A stretch of 64,000 bases of DNA from Clostridium kluyveri. Its GTDB lineage: Bacteria > Bacillota > Clostridia > Clostridiales > Clostridiaceae. Position 1 is the stretch's first letter. Each line of letters opens with the position of its first letter. The notes beneath the pieces are model-generated. The model saw only the letters and a list, made by a program, of their open reading frames with translations. It had not been told where the DNA came from and did not search any database. A program made the position numbers and the translations under genes. The DNA is taken from contig NZ_CP018335.1 of assembly GCF_001902295.1 (NCBI RefSeq), forward strand, positions 4,278,001 through 4,342,000. Direction: 5' to 3'. Shown here piece by piece: positions 27,161 to 34,763 of the stretch.

Positions 27161-27505
27161 TCATATCATTGCATATATTTTGGTGTTAACTTTATTGTGT
27201 TTTAGAATTTCATTTTCTATGATTTTACAGTTGCCTATATATAATATAGGTAATCCTAATATATCACATCCTCCGATTATCATACCTTTTCTAATAAGTT
27301 CACCTATACTGTATTTATAATAATGTGTATTTTCACAAAATATACATTTTACTTTTAAAGACAATATTTTATTATTTAAAAAGCTCACATCTAAGGAAGT
27401 AGAATTTTGATTAATTTTATTTAGATTAAATGCGGAAAAATTTTTAAGAATATAATTTCCTTCTAAGGTTTTTATGGCAATACCCATATTTGTTTCAAAT
27501 ATCAT
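27161..27505 (-). CDS. Hypothetical clostridial protein next to rho
   Basis: 114 residues from ATG 27505 (MIFETNMGIAIKTLEG), with AGGAGGTGAG eight bases upstream. Not recognised. A CxxC pair (CIFC) sits mid-protein, followed by IRKGMIIGGCDILGLPILY, a hydrophobic but not clearly transmembrane stretch. A third Cys in GGCD and a fourth in GNCK could form a metal or disulfide site. The ribosome site begins only about 15 bases beyond the end of an interspersed element copy. Confidence 0.65.
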   Translation of the reverse strand: MIFETNMGIAIKTLEGNYILKNFSAFNLNKINQNSTSLDVSFLNNKILSLKVKCIFCENTHYYKYSIGELIRKGMIIGGCDILGLPILYIGNCKIIENEILKHNKVNTKIYAMI

Positions 27506-27540
27506 AAAACTCACCTCCTGAATTGTATCTTGAACTTTTT

Positions 27541-27620
27541 ATCAAGTAATTCTAGGGCTCAGGTAGAGTTTGCTGTAGAGAAATGCTTATCTCCATCTGA
27601 ACCTTAAAAGAACTTATCTA
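27541..27620 (-). repeat. Interspersed structured element, 3' half (copy A)
   Basis: Minus-oriented. Contains GATAAGTTCTTTTAAGGTTC, the 3' hairpin GGTTCAG...CTGAGCC and the tail GCAAACTCTACC...GAATTACTTGAT. These match the 3' half of the copy at 43760-43960. It sits in the leader of the 27161-27505 gene. The rest of 27506-27789 shows only the pyrG terminator and one Spo0A-box-like TGTCGAA (minus, 27709-27715). Confidence 0.6.
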
Positions 27621-27749
27621 AACAACTATTTATATATTTAATTTCTATAAATATCATCAAAATCCTTCATAAAATTCTCTATAATAACCTATAATTATAT
27701 TATTTTCTTTCGACAAAAATTTATTATGGTTACCGCACTATAATATCCA

Positions 27750-27790
27750 AAAATTAACAACTAATTAAATATATTAAATAGTTAGTTGTT
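27750..27790 (-). terminator. Terminator of pyrG
   Basis: AACAACTAA (27756-27764) pairs with TTAGTTGTT (27782-27790), with an AT-rich inner stem; AATTTTTGG follows on the minus strand. The outer arm begins at the pyrG stop codon. Confidence 0.75.
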
Positions 27791-29403
27791 TAATCAAACT
27801 TATGCTTACTATTCAAAGATGCTTTTATAAAATCTCTAAATAAAGGATGGGGTCTATTAGGTCTTGATTTAAGTTCAGGATGAAATTGTACACCTACAAA
27901 CCATGGATGCTCCTCTATTTCTATAATTTCTACTAGTTTTGAATCAGGACTTGTTCCTGAAAGTATTAAGCCCTTTTCTGTTAATTCATCCCTATAAATA
28001 TTATTAAATTCATATCTATGCCTATGTCTTTCATATATGACATCTTCCCCATAAGCTTTAAAAGAAATACTATTTTTCAAAAGTTTGCAAGGATATTTTC
28101 CAAGTCTCATAGTGCCTCCCTTTTCATCTATGTCTTTTTGATCCGGCATTAAATCTATAACAGGATATTTAGTTTCAGGGTTTATCTCTGAACTATGAGC
28201 TCCTTCGTATTTAAGTACACTTCTAGCAAATTCTATTAAAGCACATTGCATTCCAAGACATATACCGAAAAAAGGGATTTTATTTTTTCTAGCCCAACCT
28301 GCTGTTAATATTTTCCCTTCTATTCCCCTATCACCAAAACCTCCTGGAATCAATATTCCATCTATGTCATTTAAATACTCTTCTATATTGTCCTTTGTGA
28401 TATCCTCAGAATTCAGCCATTTTATATTTACATTTGCATCATTAGCATATCCCCCATGACTTAATGCTTCCACTACAGATATGTATGCATCATGAAGTTC
28501 TACATACTTTCCTACTAAAGCTATATTAACATTTTTAGATAATTTTTTTATTTTGTTTACCATACTGATCCATTCGGTATTATCTGTCTCATTACATTGC
28601 AACTTCAATTTTTTACATACTAAGTTATCCAGCCCTTCTCTATGAAGCATTAGTGGAACTTCGTATAAATTTTCTGCATCCAAGTTTTGTATCACCGAAT
28701 CTCTTTCTACATTACAAAATAACCCTATTTTTTCTTTTAGATCATTGGAAATTAATTTCTCTGAACGGCACACTATTATATCTGGCTGTATACCTATACT
28801 TCTTAATTCTTTAACTGAATGTTGAGTAGGCTTGGTTTTCAATTCTCCTGATTTTTTTAAATAAGGTACTAATGTAACATGTATAAAACATACATTTTCA
28901 ACACCAACATCATATTTTATCTGTCTTATAGCTTCTAAAAAAGGTAGTGATTCTATATCTCCTACGGTACCTCCAATCTCAGTTATAACTACATCTATAT
29001 TTTTTTCTTCTGCAACTTTATATACTCTTGCTTTTATCTCATTTGTTATATGAGGAATTACTTGAACCGTACTCCCTAAATAATCTCCCTTTCTCTCTTT
29101 TGATATCACTGCCCAATATATTTTTCCTGTGGTAATATTATTGTTTCTACTTAAACTTTCGTCTATAAATCTTTCATAATGGCCTAAATCTAAGTCTGTT
29201 TCTGCTCCATCATCTGTAACAAAAACCTCTCCATGTTGATATGGACTCATAGTCCCTGGATCTATATTTATATATGGATCAAATTTCTGAATTGAAACCT
29301 TAAGTCCTCTATTTTTTAATAATCTTCCTAATGAAGCAGCCGTTATTCCCTTTCCTAATGAAGATACTACTCCCCCTGTTACAAATATATATTTTGTATT
29401 CAT
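27790..29403 (-). CDS. pyrG: CTP synthase
   Basis: Amidates UTP to CTP with glutamine and ATP. 537 residues from ATG 29403 (MNTKYIFVTGGVVSSLGKG). The N-terminal synthetase domain (1-265) carries the P-loop-like GGVVSSLGKGITAASLG. The C-terminal class I glutaminase (about 295-530) has the nucleophile in FFGICLGMQ and the His-Glu pair in GVQFHPEL. The ribosome site (CAGGA) is weak and overlaps the 3' arm of a leader hairpin. It has its own terminator. Confidence 0.97.
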   Translation of the reverse strand: MNTKYIFVTGGVVSSLGKGITAASLGRLLKNRGLKVSIQKFDPYINIDPGTMSPYQHGEVFVTDDGAETDLDLGHYERFIDESLSRNNNITTGKIYWAVISKERKGDYLGSTVQVIPHITNEIKARVYKVAEEKNIDVVITEIGGTVGDIESLPFLEAIRQIKYDVGVENVCFIHVTLVPYLKKSGELKTKPTQHSVKELRSIGIQPDIIVCRSEKLISNDLKEKIGLFCNVERDSVIQNLDAENLYEVPLMLHREGLDNLVCKKLKLQCNETDNTEWISMVNKIKKLSKNVNIALVGKYVELHDAYISVVEALSHGGYANDANVNIKWLNSEDITKDNIEEYLNDIDGILIPGGFGDRGIEGKILTAGWARKNKIPFFGICLGMQCALIEFARSVLKYEGAHSSEINPETKYPVIDLMPDQKDIDEKGGTMRLGKYPCKLLKNSISFKAYGEDVIYERHRHRYEFNNIYRDELTEKGLILSGTSPDSKLVEIIEIEEHPWFVGVQFHPELKSRPNRPHPLFRDFIKASLNSKHKFD

Positions 29404-29445
29404 AAAAATTCCTGCTTTTAAAAGCAGCGTCACCCCCTACATTTT
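29404..29445 (-). promoter_or_regulatory. pyrG leader: G-run and hairpin over the ribosome site
   Basis: On the minus strand a run of five G (GTAGGGGGTGACG) precedes the self-complementary CTGCTTTTAAAAGCAG, whose last bases form the pyrG Shine-Dalgarno; GAATTTTT then leads to the ATG. Firmicute pyrG is known for CTP-sensitive G-slippage attenuation. Whether the G-run is the transcription start here is not shown. Confidence 0.4.
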
Positions 29446-29513
29446 TATCATAATAAAATTCATTATTTTATAAACTTTTAATTACATCGTCTAAAATAAA
29501 ATTCTGAAAACTA

Positions 29514-29542
29514 TTGACAAAATATTTAATTAGTCTTATAAT
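29514..29542 (+). promoter_or_regulatory. Consensus sigma-A promoter facing away from pyrG
   Basis: Exact TTGACA (29514-29519), 17-base spacer, TATAAT (29537-29542) on the plus strand. No plus-strand gene follows; the next gene (29659-29967) is on the minus strand. A hairpin follows at about 29567-29589. Confidence 0.65.
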
Positions 29543-29548
29543 TAAAAG

Positions 29549-29612
29549 TACCCTTATAATACGAATGGTATGTTTTTATGAAAAACATACTTAATATGAT
29601 AGCATATTTTTT
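29549..29612 (+). ncRNA. Candidate small RNA downstream of an orphan promoter
   Basis: From the predicted start near 29549 the transcript would contain the stem GTATGTTTTT/AAAAACATAC (29568-29590) and then ATATG/CATAT followed by TTTTTTC near 29610, a weak terminator-like end. About 60 bases, no reading frame. If it reads on, it would be antisense to the 29659-29967 gene. Prediction only. Confidence 0.3.
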
Positions 29613-29658
29613 CTTTATATTCTAGTTATTTTATTTTCTTATTAGAAAATTATTTATT

Positions 29659-29967
29659 TTATTTTGCTCTATTCATTATCTCTTCTGCTTCAAAGTACAT
29701 TTCTCTTATGTGTTTATTTAATAACAATTTCTCTTCTGCCTTTTTTATATTATTCTTTATGTTATTCTTATTTAATAGAGGAAAGTCTTTTTGAATCAAT
29801 TCTAAATCACAGCATTTGTATTTTTTTATAAGTAAAAAATATAAGTGTTTACAAGATCTATCCTTTAATATTTGAAGTAAATCCTGTTTATCCAAACCTT
29901 TATATTCACATAATATATTAATTATTTTACAATATACCTCTTCTTTATCTGTAAAATATCTTTTCAT
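29659..29967 (-). CDS. Hypothetical small helical protein
   Basis: 102 residues, not recognised; strongly helical and basic (KKYKCCDLELIQKDF, NIKNNIKKAEEKLLLNKHI), with a Cys pair at KCC and a further Cys near SCKHLYFLL. AAAAGGAGAGCATAT gives a good ribosome site. An interspersed element begins directly upstream of that site at 29986, so the gene's leader is made of this element. Clostridial conserved hypothetical at best. Confidence 0.65.
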   Translation of the reverse strand: MKRYFTDKEEVYCKIINILCEYKGLDKQDLLQILKDRSCKHLYFLLIKKYKCCDLELIQKDFPLLNKNNIKNNIKKAEEKLLLNKHIREMYFEAEEIMNRAK

Positions 29968-29985
29968 ATATGCTCTCCTTTTAAT

Positions 29986-30141
29986 TTTGTCCCAAGGTTG
30001 CTATTGCCAATGCTTTTGTCTTTTTTTGATAAAGAATAATCACTGCATTATCTCCGAATAAGTTTTTCTTATGCCTCTTATGCCCATTCACAGAAAAGTA
30101 TTACTTATGGCAAACTTTATTTGAGTATAACACTCATCTAA
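29986..30141 (+). repeat. Interspersed structured element, copy 2 (full length)
   Basis: Plus-oriented, about 156 bases. Begins TTTTGTCCCAAGGTTGCTAT, continues with AATCACTGC and CCGAATAAGTTTTTCTTATG and ends TTACTTATGGCAAACTTTAT then ACACTCATCTAAT. All blocks align in order with the copies at 43760 (reverse) and 30901. Confidence 0.6.
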
Positions 30142-30182
30142 TATTTAATTAATTGCCATATATCAATATTTTTAATCACAAA

Positions 30183-30215
30183 TAAACACAGGAAATTTAA
30201 TCCTGTGTTTTTATA
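30183..30215 (-). terminator. Terminator of the DUF1934 gene
   Basis: ACACAGGATTAAATTTCCTGTGT hairpin on the minus strand, 30186-30209, followed by TTATTTG. Its 5' arm is formed by the last codons and stop of the gene. Confidence 0.7.
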
Positions 30216-30610
30216 TTTATCTTTAATTGTGTATTTTGGGGAGCTTGTCCAGCAGCACTCATACTATAGTTGACAAATACATCCCCTCCTGCCTCATTTA
30301 CATTTATATTTAATTTACTAGTTTCTATTTTTAGTTCTATAGTACCGTAAGGTGTCTTATAAATTGAAACACTCCCTTTATCCTTGTTAAAATCCATTTT
30401 AGTACTGGTACTTCCCATTCTTATAAGAGAAAATTTATTATCTTTTATTCTCAATGTAGTAGTAGTTCCCTCCATACCGGAAAGCTCAGTTTCCTCATAA
30501 ACAGCATAATAAGAATCATCTTTTCTGTAAAAATTGCCTGGAGTAACAACCTCTATAACTTCATTATCAATTTGCTTACTAGATACAGATATAATAGCCT
30601 TTTTTTTCAT
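30197..30610 (-). CDS. DUF1934 calycin-like protein (YwiB type)
   Basis: 137-residue beta-barrel-like protein of unknown function, widespread in Firmicutes. The pattern KKKAIISVSSKQ, YYAVYEETELSGMEGTTTTLRI and KTPYGTIELKIETSKL is typical of DUF1934. No obvious Shine-Dalgarno: the ATG follows an AT-rich sequence. It is bracketed by two directly repeated interspersed elements (29986-30141 and 30901-31019). Identification from pattern memory. Confidence 0.8.
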   Translation of the reverse strand: MKKKAIISVSSKQIDNEVIEVVTPGNFYRKDDSYYAVYEETELSGMEGTTTTLRIKDNKFSLIRMGSTSTKMDFNKDKGSVSIYKTPYGTIELKIETSKLNINVNEAGGDVFVNYSMSAAGQAPQNTQLKINIKTQD

Positions 30611-30860
30611 GATATACTTATACTTTACTAAGATATAAATATTACACTGTATACTTAAAATTACATATAGAATCGATTCTTAGTAAATCTATAAGATTTC
30701 TCACCTTCCCTTCTTAACATTTTCACACCCTCCAATTTATCATTTCTTTTTTCATTCCAGTACTATGTTAATATCTATTACTATAGTATTTTAATTATAC
30801 CAAAGTAATTTTCATATTTAAATGTATTATCAATTGATTATTATATTAAAATATATTTTA
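30611..30860. other. Gene-free AT-rich stretch upstream of the DUF1934 gene
   Basis: About 250 bases with no reading frame or convincing consensus promoter. It must carry the DUF1934 promoter on the minus strand. Beyond it lie the ypeB terminator and an interspersed element. Confidence 0.4.
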
Positions 30861-30898
30861 AAAAATCACACTCACTATTACAAAGGAGTGTGATTTAA
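30858..30898 (-). terminator. Terminator downstream of ypeB
   Basis: Perfect 11-bp stem AAATCACACTC (30863-30873) with GAGTGTGATTT (30886-30896); TTTTTTAAAA follows on the minus strand. It lies about 130 bases past ypeB, beyond the interspersed element. Confidence 0.85.
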
Positions 30899-30900
30899 TA

Positions 30901-31019
30901 TTTATGTGGTGGCTGTCATTATTAAAATCTAAACTTTTTCAAAGAGATACCTAATCACTATGACATCCATAGATAAAGTCATTTTTATGAATAAATCTAC
31001 CTAAATCCAAGAATCATTT
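30901..31019 (+). repeat. Interspersed structured element, copy 3
   Basis: Plus-oriented between the ypeB terminator and the ypeB stop. Begins TTTATGTGGTGGCTGTCATT; matching blocks in order are ATTATTAAAATC, TAATCACT, AGATAAAGTC, TTTATGAATAAATCTACC and TCCAAGAATCATTTTA. More diverged than the 43760 copy but collinear with it. Confidence 0.5.
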
Positions 31020-31025
31020 TACAAA

Positions 31026-32396
31026 TTATATGGTAAGCTGACCATTTGGGGTATTTATTATTTGAATTATTCTTTCTTCATATCCAGTTTCCGTATTTAT
31101 ATAAACTTTAAAATCATCATCATTATAGTTACCGGAAAACTCATAACATAATACTTCTTTATTAGTATCTGTAGGAATTACAGTAATCCTTTGGTTTGAT
31201 ATATTTAACCTGCTTCCAACTTTTTCTTTAGCTTTTTCATAACTTATTTTAGGATTGGATATTTTCCTGATATCTTCATGGGCTACTAAATATTTCTCTG
31301 ATTCCACCCCTATAATTTCTCCATTATCTAAAGCTACTTTTAACTTTATTTGATCTGGATACATAACAATTCCATCCTGACTATACACATAATTTATAAC
31401 TGCTACATTGCCATATTTTAAAGAATATGTGGAGATCATATTCTGATACCCTAAGTCATTTAAATACTTCAATCCAATGTCCACCGCTTTTGCTACATTT
31501 ATTGAACTATTATTTATACTTCTATCATTTATTAAGTAAAATATTTTTCCTCCATTTTTGCTTATTTCACAGACTACCCTATCTTCTTTTCTAGCTCTAC
31601 CTTTAAGTGCTGCTGTAAATCTATAGGTCTTTATATCGGTCTTTCCATTAACTTCTGATACTTCTAGATTTTCTATTTTATTTTTTCCTATGACTCCTCT
31701 GGCTATTTTCTCTGCATCACTTTTCGATACCTCTTTTTGTGAGTTAATTTTAGGTGTTATTTCAAGTACATTATCTGAAAACGGTCCATCATAAATTAGC
31801 GCAGGATATTGAACTACTTGCTTTTGTATTCCTTCAAATTGCTGAGATACAGACGTTCCATTACTTTTGGCAAGAACTCCAGTAATCTTCTTCCTTATTT
31901 CTCCCCACCCTACTTTTCCTTGATTTATGTTATCCGATACAGATTTCAATTGATTTTCTAAAATAACAGATTCCTTTTTTAATTCTTCTATATTTTTATA
32001 ATCTTCATCAGTTAATTGATTACCTTCTGTAGAGGATTTAGCTAGACTATAGCAAAAATCTCCAGTTTGAGTCAAAAATTTACTAGTATCCGATATTGTT
32101 GGCTGTGATACCGGCAGTGAATGCAGTTTATCACTTGCTACAGCAGAATGCCTAAATATTTCTTCAAAAACGGCTATTTTCTGTTCCCTTGAACCAACTA
32201 TAGCTGCTTTAGTTAAATTTACCCTTATATTTTCAACTGCATCTATTAATTCATACATACTTTTACCATATTCACCTTGTAAATAATTTCTATAATCGTT
32301 CCTCTCAAGAGTCATTAAAACTGCAAATGTACTTGAAAATACTACAATAAGTGTTACTAGGGCAGTATATATTATTCTCTTTTTAGTAGTCCTCAT
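31026..32396 (-). CDS. ypeB: Germination protein YpeB
   Basis: Spore inner-membrane protein that, in Bacillus and some clostridia, stabilises the cortex-lytic enzyme SleB. 456 residues: one N-terminal membrane anchor (about 8-30), a helical domain (35-190) and C-terminal PepSY-type repeats (about 215-450, for example SDAEKIARGVIGKNKIE). The GAGGTG site supports the ATG. No sleB gene is adjacent, unlike the usual sleB-ypeB pair, so the partner must lie elsewhere or be absent. Confidence 0.88.
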   Translation of the reverse strand: MRTTKKRIIYTALVTLIVVFSSTFAVLMTLERNDYRNYLQGEYGKSMYELIDAVENIRVNLTKAAIVGSREQKIAVFEEIFRHSAVASDKLHSLPVSQPTISDTSKFLTQTGDFCYSLAKSSTEGNQLTDEDYKNIEELKKESVILENQLKSVSDNINQGKVGWGEIRKKITGVLAKSNGTSVSQQFEGIQKQVVQYPALIYDGPFSDNVLEITPKINSQKEVSKSDAEKIARGVIGKNKIENLEVSEVNGKTDIKTYRFTAALKGRARKEDRVVCEISKNGGKIFYLINDRSINNSSINVAKAVDIGLKYLNDLGYQNMISTYSLKYGNVAVINYVYSQDGIVMYPDQIKLKVALDNGEIIGVESEKYLVAHEDIRKISNPKISYEKAKEKVGSRLNISNQRITVIPTDTNKEVLCYEFSGNYNDDDFKVYINTETGYEERIIQIINTPNGQLTI

Positions 32397-32672
32397 GAAT
32401 TTACACCTCTTCCTTACAAGTATTTTTGTAGTAATTATAATAAGAACACCTTTAATATATGTATCATTAGTGTATATACTATATTATCTGCATTTATCTA
32501 ATTGTTATGTATTATTTGATTAATATATATGTAAACGCTAATACTACTATTATATTTAACTTTTACTAGTATTCTTTATTATTAATTTTTTCTTAAATGT
32601 TTGTTAAACTAGTTTATTATTTTTGCTGCATTCTATATAATAAAATTACACATTGAATCAGAAGGTGATTAA

Positions 32673-33881
32673 ATGAAGGTTTTAATTCTTTCAATTTCTG
32701 CTGGTGGTGGTCATGGCACCGCTGCAGAAGCCCTAAAAGATTACATAGTTTTAAGAGCACCACAATCAGAAATACAGATTATTGATACTCTTAAATATAT
32801 AAATCCTATAATAGATAAGGTAGTAATAGGAGGATATTTGAAATCTTTAAAGGTATATCCTTATTTATATGGAAAATTATATACATATTCGGAATATGAC
32901 TATAAAATTACAAATGTTATAAGTTCAAGACTTATTGAAGCTATGACTTGTAAATTACTTCCGCTTATTAATGATTTTAATCCGGATATATTAATATCCA
33001 CTCATTCGTTTTCTGCTGAAATGTTGTCAGTGCTAAAATCAAAATATAATATGACCATACCTTGTATGTGTATAATTACTGATTATTATCCTCACAATTC
33101 CTGGCTTCATCCTTATTTAGATGCCTATGTAGTTTCTAACGAAGATATGATTGACAAAATGATATCTAAGGGCATCCCAGAGAATACCATTTACAATTTA
33201 GGTATACCTGTTAAGCCTGAATTTAGCATAAATTATTGCAGAGAAGATATTTTAAAAAGCTTACAGCTATCTCCTGCTAAATTCACCATATTAATCATGG
33301 GTGGAAGTTTAGGTATGGGAAAAATATTAAACATATATAAACAGTTGGATAAAGTTAATGCAGATATTCAAATAATAATAATAACAGGTAAAAATAAAAA
33401 ACTTTATTCAGAACTTTTAAAAATTGGAGAAAGTTCTCTAAAAAACACAATAATTATAGGTTTTACTCAACATGTGAACAAATATATGCAAGCTAGTAAT
33501 CTTCTTTTGACTAAACCAGGAGGACTTACTATTACCGAAGCTTTAATATGTAAAATACCCATAGGTCTTCTTTCTCCTATACCTGGTCAAGAGGAAAAAA
33601 ATGCAGAATTCTTACTAAAACATAACCTTGCTATAGATTTAACTGACATAGAAAAATTCAAGGAAAATATAGAAAAGCTGTTAAATTCTAAAGATATCCT
33701 GAACATCATGAGTGAAAACTGCTATAAATTTTCTAAACCTTATGCTAGTGATGACATATTTAATTTAATTGATAGACTTGTACAAAAAAAATTAATTGAA
33801 CCTTATTTTTTAAAACCAAAAAAGTCAATGTTAAAGGTAACATTGGAGCATTTTCTAAATGCTCAGAAAAATATTTTCTAA
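32673..33881 (+). CDS. Glycosyltransferase of the MGDG-synthase/UgtP family
   Basis: Membrane-associated GT28 enzyme, probably transferring glucose or galactose to diacylglycerol. The 402 residues show the N-terminal acceptor-domain motif SAGGGHGTAAEAL and the C-terminal sugar-nucleotide motif TKPGGLTITEAL, with GGSLGMGK between. AGAAGGTGATTAA precedes the ATG. Stand-alone plus-strand gene in a minus-strand region. The exact sugar and acceptor cannot be read from sequence. Confidence 0.85.
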   Translation: MKVLILSISAGGGHGTAAEALKDYIVLRAPQSEIQIIDTLKYINPIIDKVVIGGYLKSLKVYPYLYGKLYTYSEYDYKITNVISSRLIEAMTCKLLPLINDFNPDILISTHSFSAEMLSVLKSKYNMTIPCMCIITDYYPHNSWLHPYLDAYVVSNEDMIDKMISKGIPENTIYNLGIPVKPEFSINYCREDILKSLQLSPAKFTILIMGGSLGMGKILNIYKQLDKVNADIQIIIITGKNKKLYSELLKIGESSLKNTIIIGFTQHVNKYMQASNLLLTKPGGLTITEALICKIPIGLLSPIPGQEEKNAEFLLKHNLAIDLTDIEKFKENIEKLLNSKDILNIMSENCYKFSKPYASDDIFNLIDRLVQKKLIEPYFLKPKKSMLKVTLEHFLNAQKNIF

Positions 33882-33899
33882 GAGTTATCTTAAAATTAT

Positions 33900-33945
33900 T
33901 TTACAGTATACAATGTTTTGTTAAGAAGTATACTGTATAAATTTT
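33900..33945 (+). terminator. Hairpin downstream of the GT28 gene
   Basis: ACAGTATAC (33903-33911) pairs with GTATACTGT (33928-33936), followed by ATAAATTTTC. Moderate terminator for the plus-strand gene ending at 33881. Confidence 0.6.
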
Positions 33946-33972
33946 CATTTAAATTAATGCCACATTTTAAGC

Positions 33973-34021
33973 TTAGAATTAAGAGTAAATATTTAAAATA
34001 AATTATAACTCTTAATTCTAT
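33973..34021 (-). terminator. Hairpin downstream of spoIIR
   Basis: Perfect 12-bp stem AGAATTAAGAGT (33975-33986) with ACTCTTAATTCT (34008-34019), about 35 bases past the spoIIR stop. AT-rich, with a weak T tail. Confidence 0.55.
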
Positions 34022-34051
34022 AATTCAATTCTTATGCTATATATCATATCT

Positions 34052-34687
34052 TTATATTCCCATACCTTTTAATAATTCTAATATTTTAAATTTAACTTTT
34101 ATATTATTTTTATTATTCATATTTAACGCATTATTATTAACCATTTTATATTCTTCTGGTGTTAAAACTTTTTTCATTTCATCTGATACTTTTTTATAAG
34201 ATACTTGTCCTTTTGTAATGTCTACAAAACACAAAGGAGGGAACATTACACACCACCAGTTCTGACCTTTTCCATTACCTATAATTATTCTATAAGCTTC
34301 ATAGGTGCCCTGTGGAAGAGTTATGTTACCATAACTCTTTATAGGAAAATTAACCTGGGATAAACTACCTTTAGCTTGATAATCATAACCCTGTTCTTTT
34401 ATCACCTTATTTGCTATATCTAATATTATTTTATTATTTTCTTTTATAACTCTCCTTGAATCATCTATATTTTTACAATTCTTTAATTTAGGTATCATAT
34501 ATTTTAATACCTCATCTCTAACTTTTAATTTAAGATTCTGATCATACTCTGAATCACTATTTGCTATAACGTGAAATCTTATGATTTTAGAGGCTACATC
34601 ATCCTGTATATTATTACTCTTTACTTTAACTAAATAAGAACATATAATACATATGCTTATAATAAATACTAATACAAATTTTTTCAT
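34052..34687 (-). CDS. spoIIR: Stage II sporulation protein R
   Basis: Forespore-secreted signal that activates SpoIIGA to process pro-sigma-E in the mother cell. 211 residues with an N-terminal signal/anchor (about 4-20), then the conserved KIIRFHVIANSDSEYDQNLK and the central GQNWWCVMFPPLCFVD. GGGGGTATAGTCT precedes the ATG. Sigma-F control is expected from family knowledge; no promoter could be fixed by eye. Confidence 0.95.
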   Translation of the reverse strand: MKKFVLVFIISICIICSYLVKVKSNNIQDDVASKIIRFHVIANSDSEYDQNLKLKVRDEVLKYMIPKLKNCKNIDDSRRVIKENNKIILDIANKVIKEQGYDYQAKGSLSQVNFPIKSYGNITLPQGTYEAYRIIIGNGKGQNWWCVMFPPLCFVDITKGQVSYKKVSDEMKKVLTPEEYKMVNNNALNMNNKNNIKVKFKILELLKGMGI

Positions 34688-34763
34688 AGACTATACCCCC
34701 ATTTTCTAATCTTGTAATATATTAGTAATTATTACCATTTACTTCTTTTATATTCATTCTATT

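Noticed and set aside
27036..27320. Plus-strand frame of 94 codons between rho and the next gene
   Set aside because: Overlaps the better supported minus-strand gene at 27161-27505 and has no clear Shine-Dalgarno sequence or family.
27709..27715. Spo0A box TGTCGAA on the minus strand
   Set aside because: A single 7-base match in AT-rich intergenic DNA about 200 bases from the next gene is not enough for a call.
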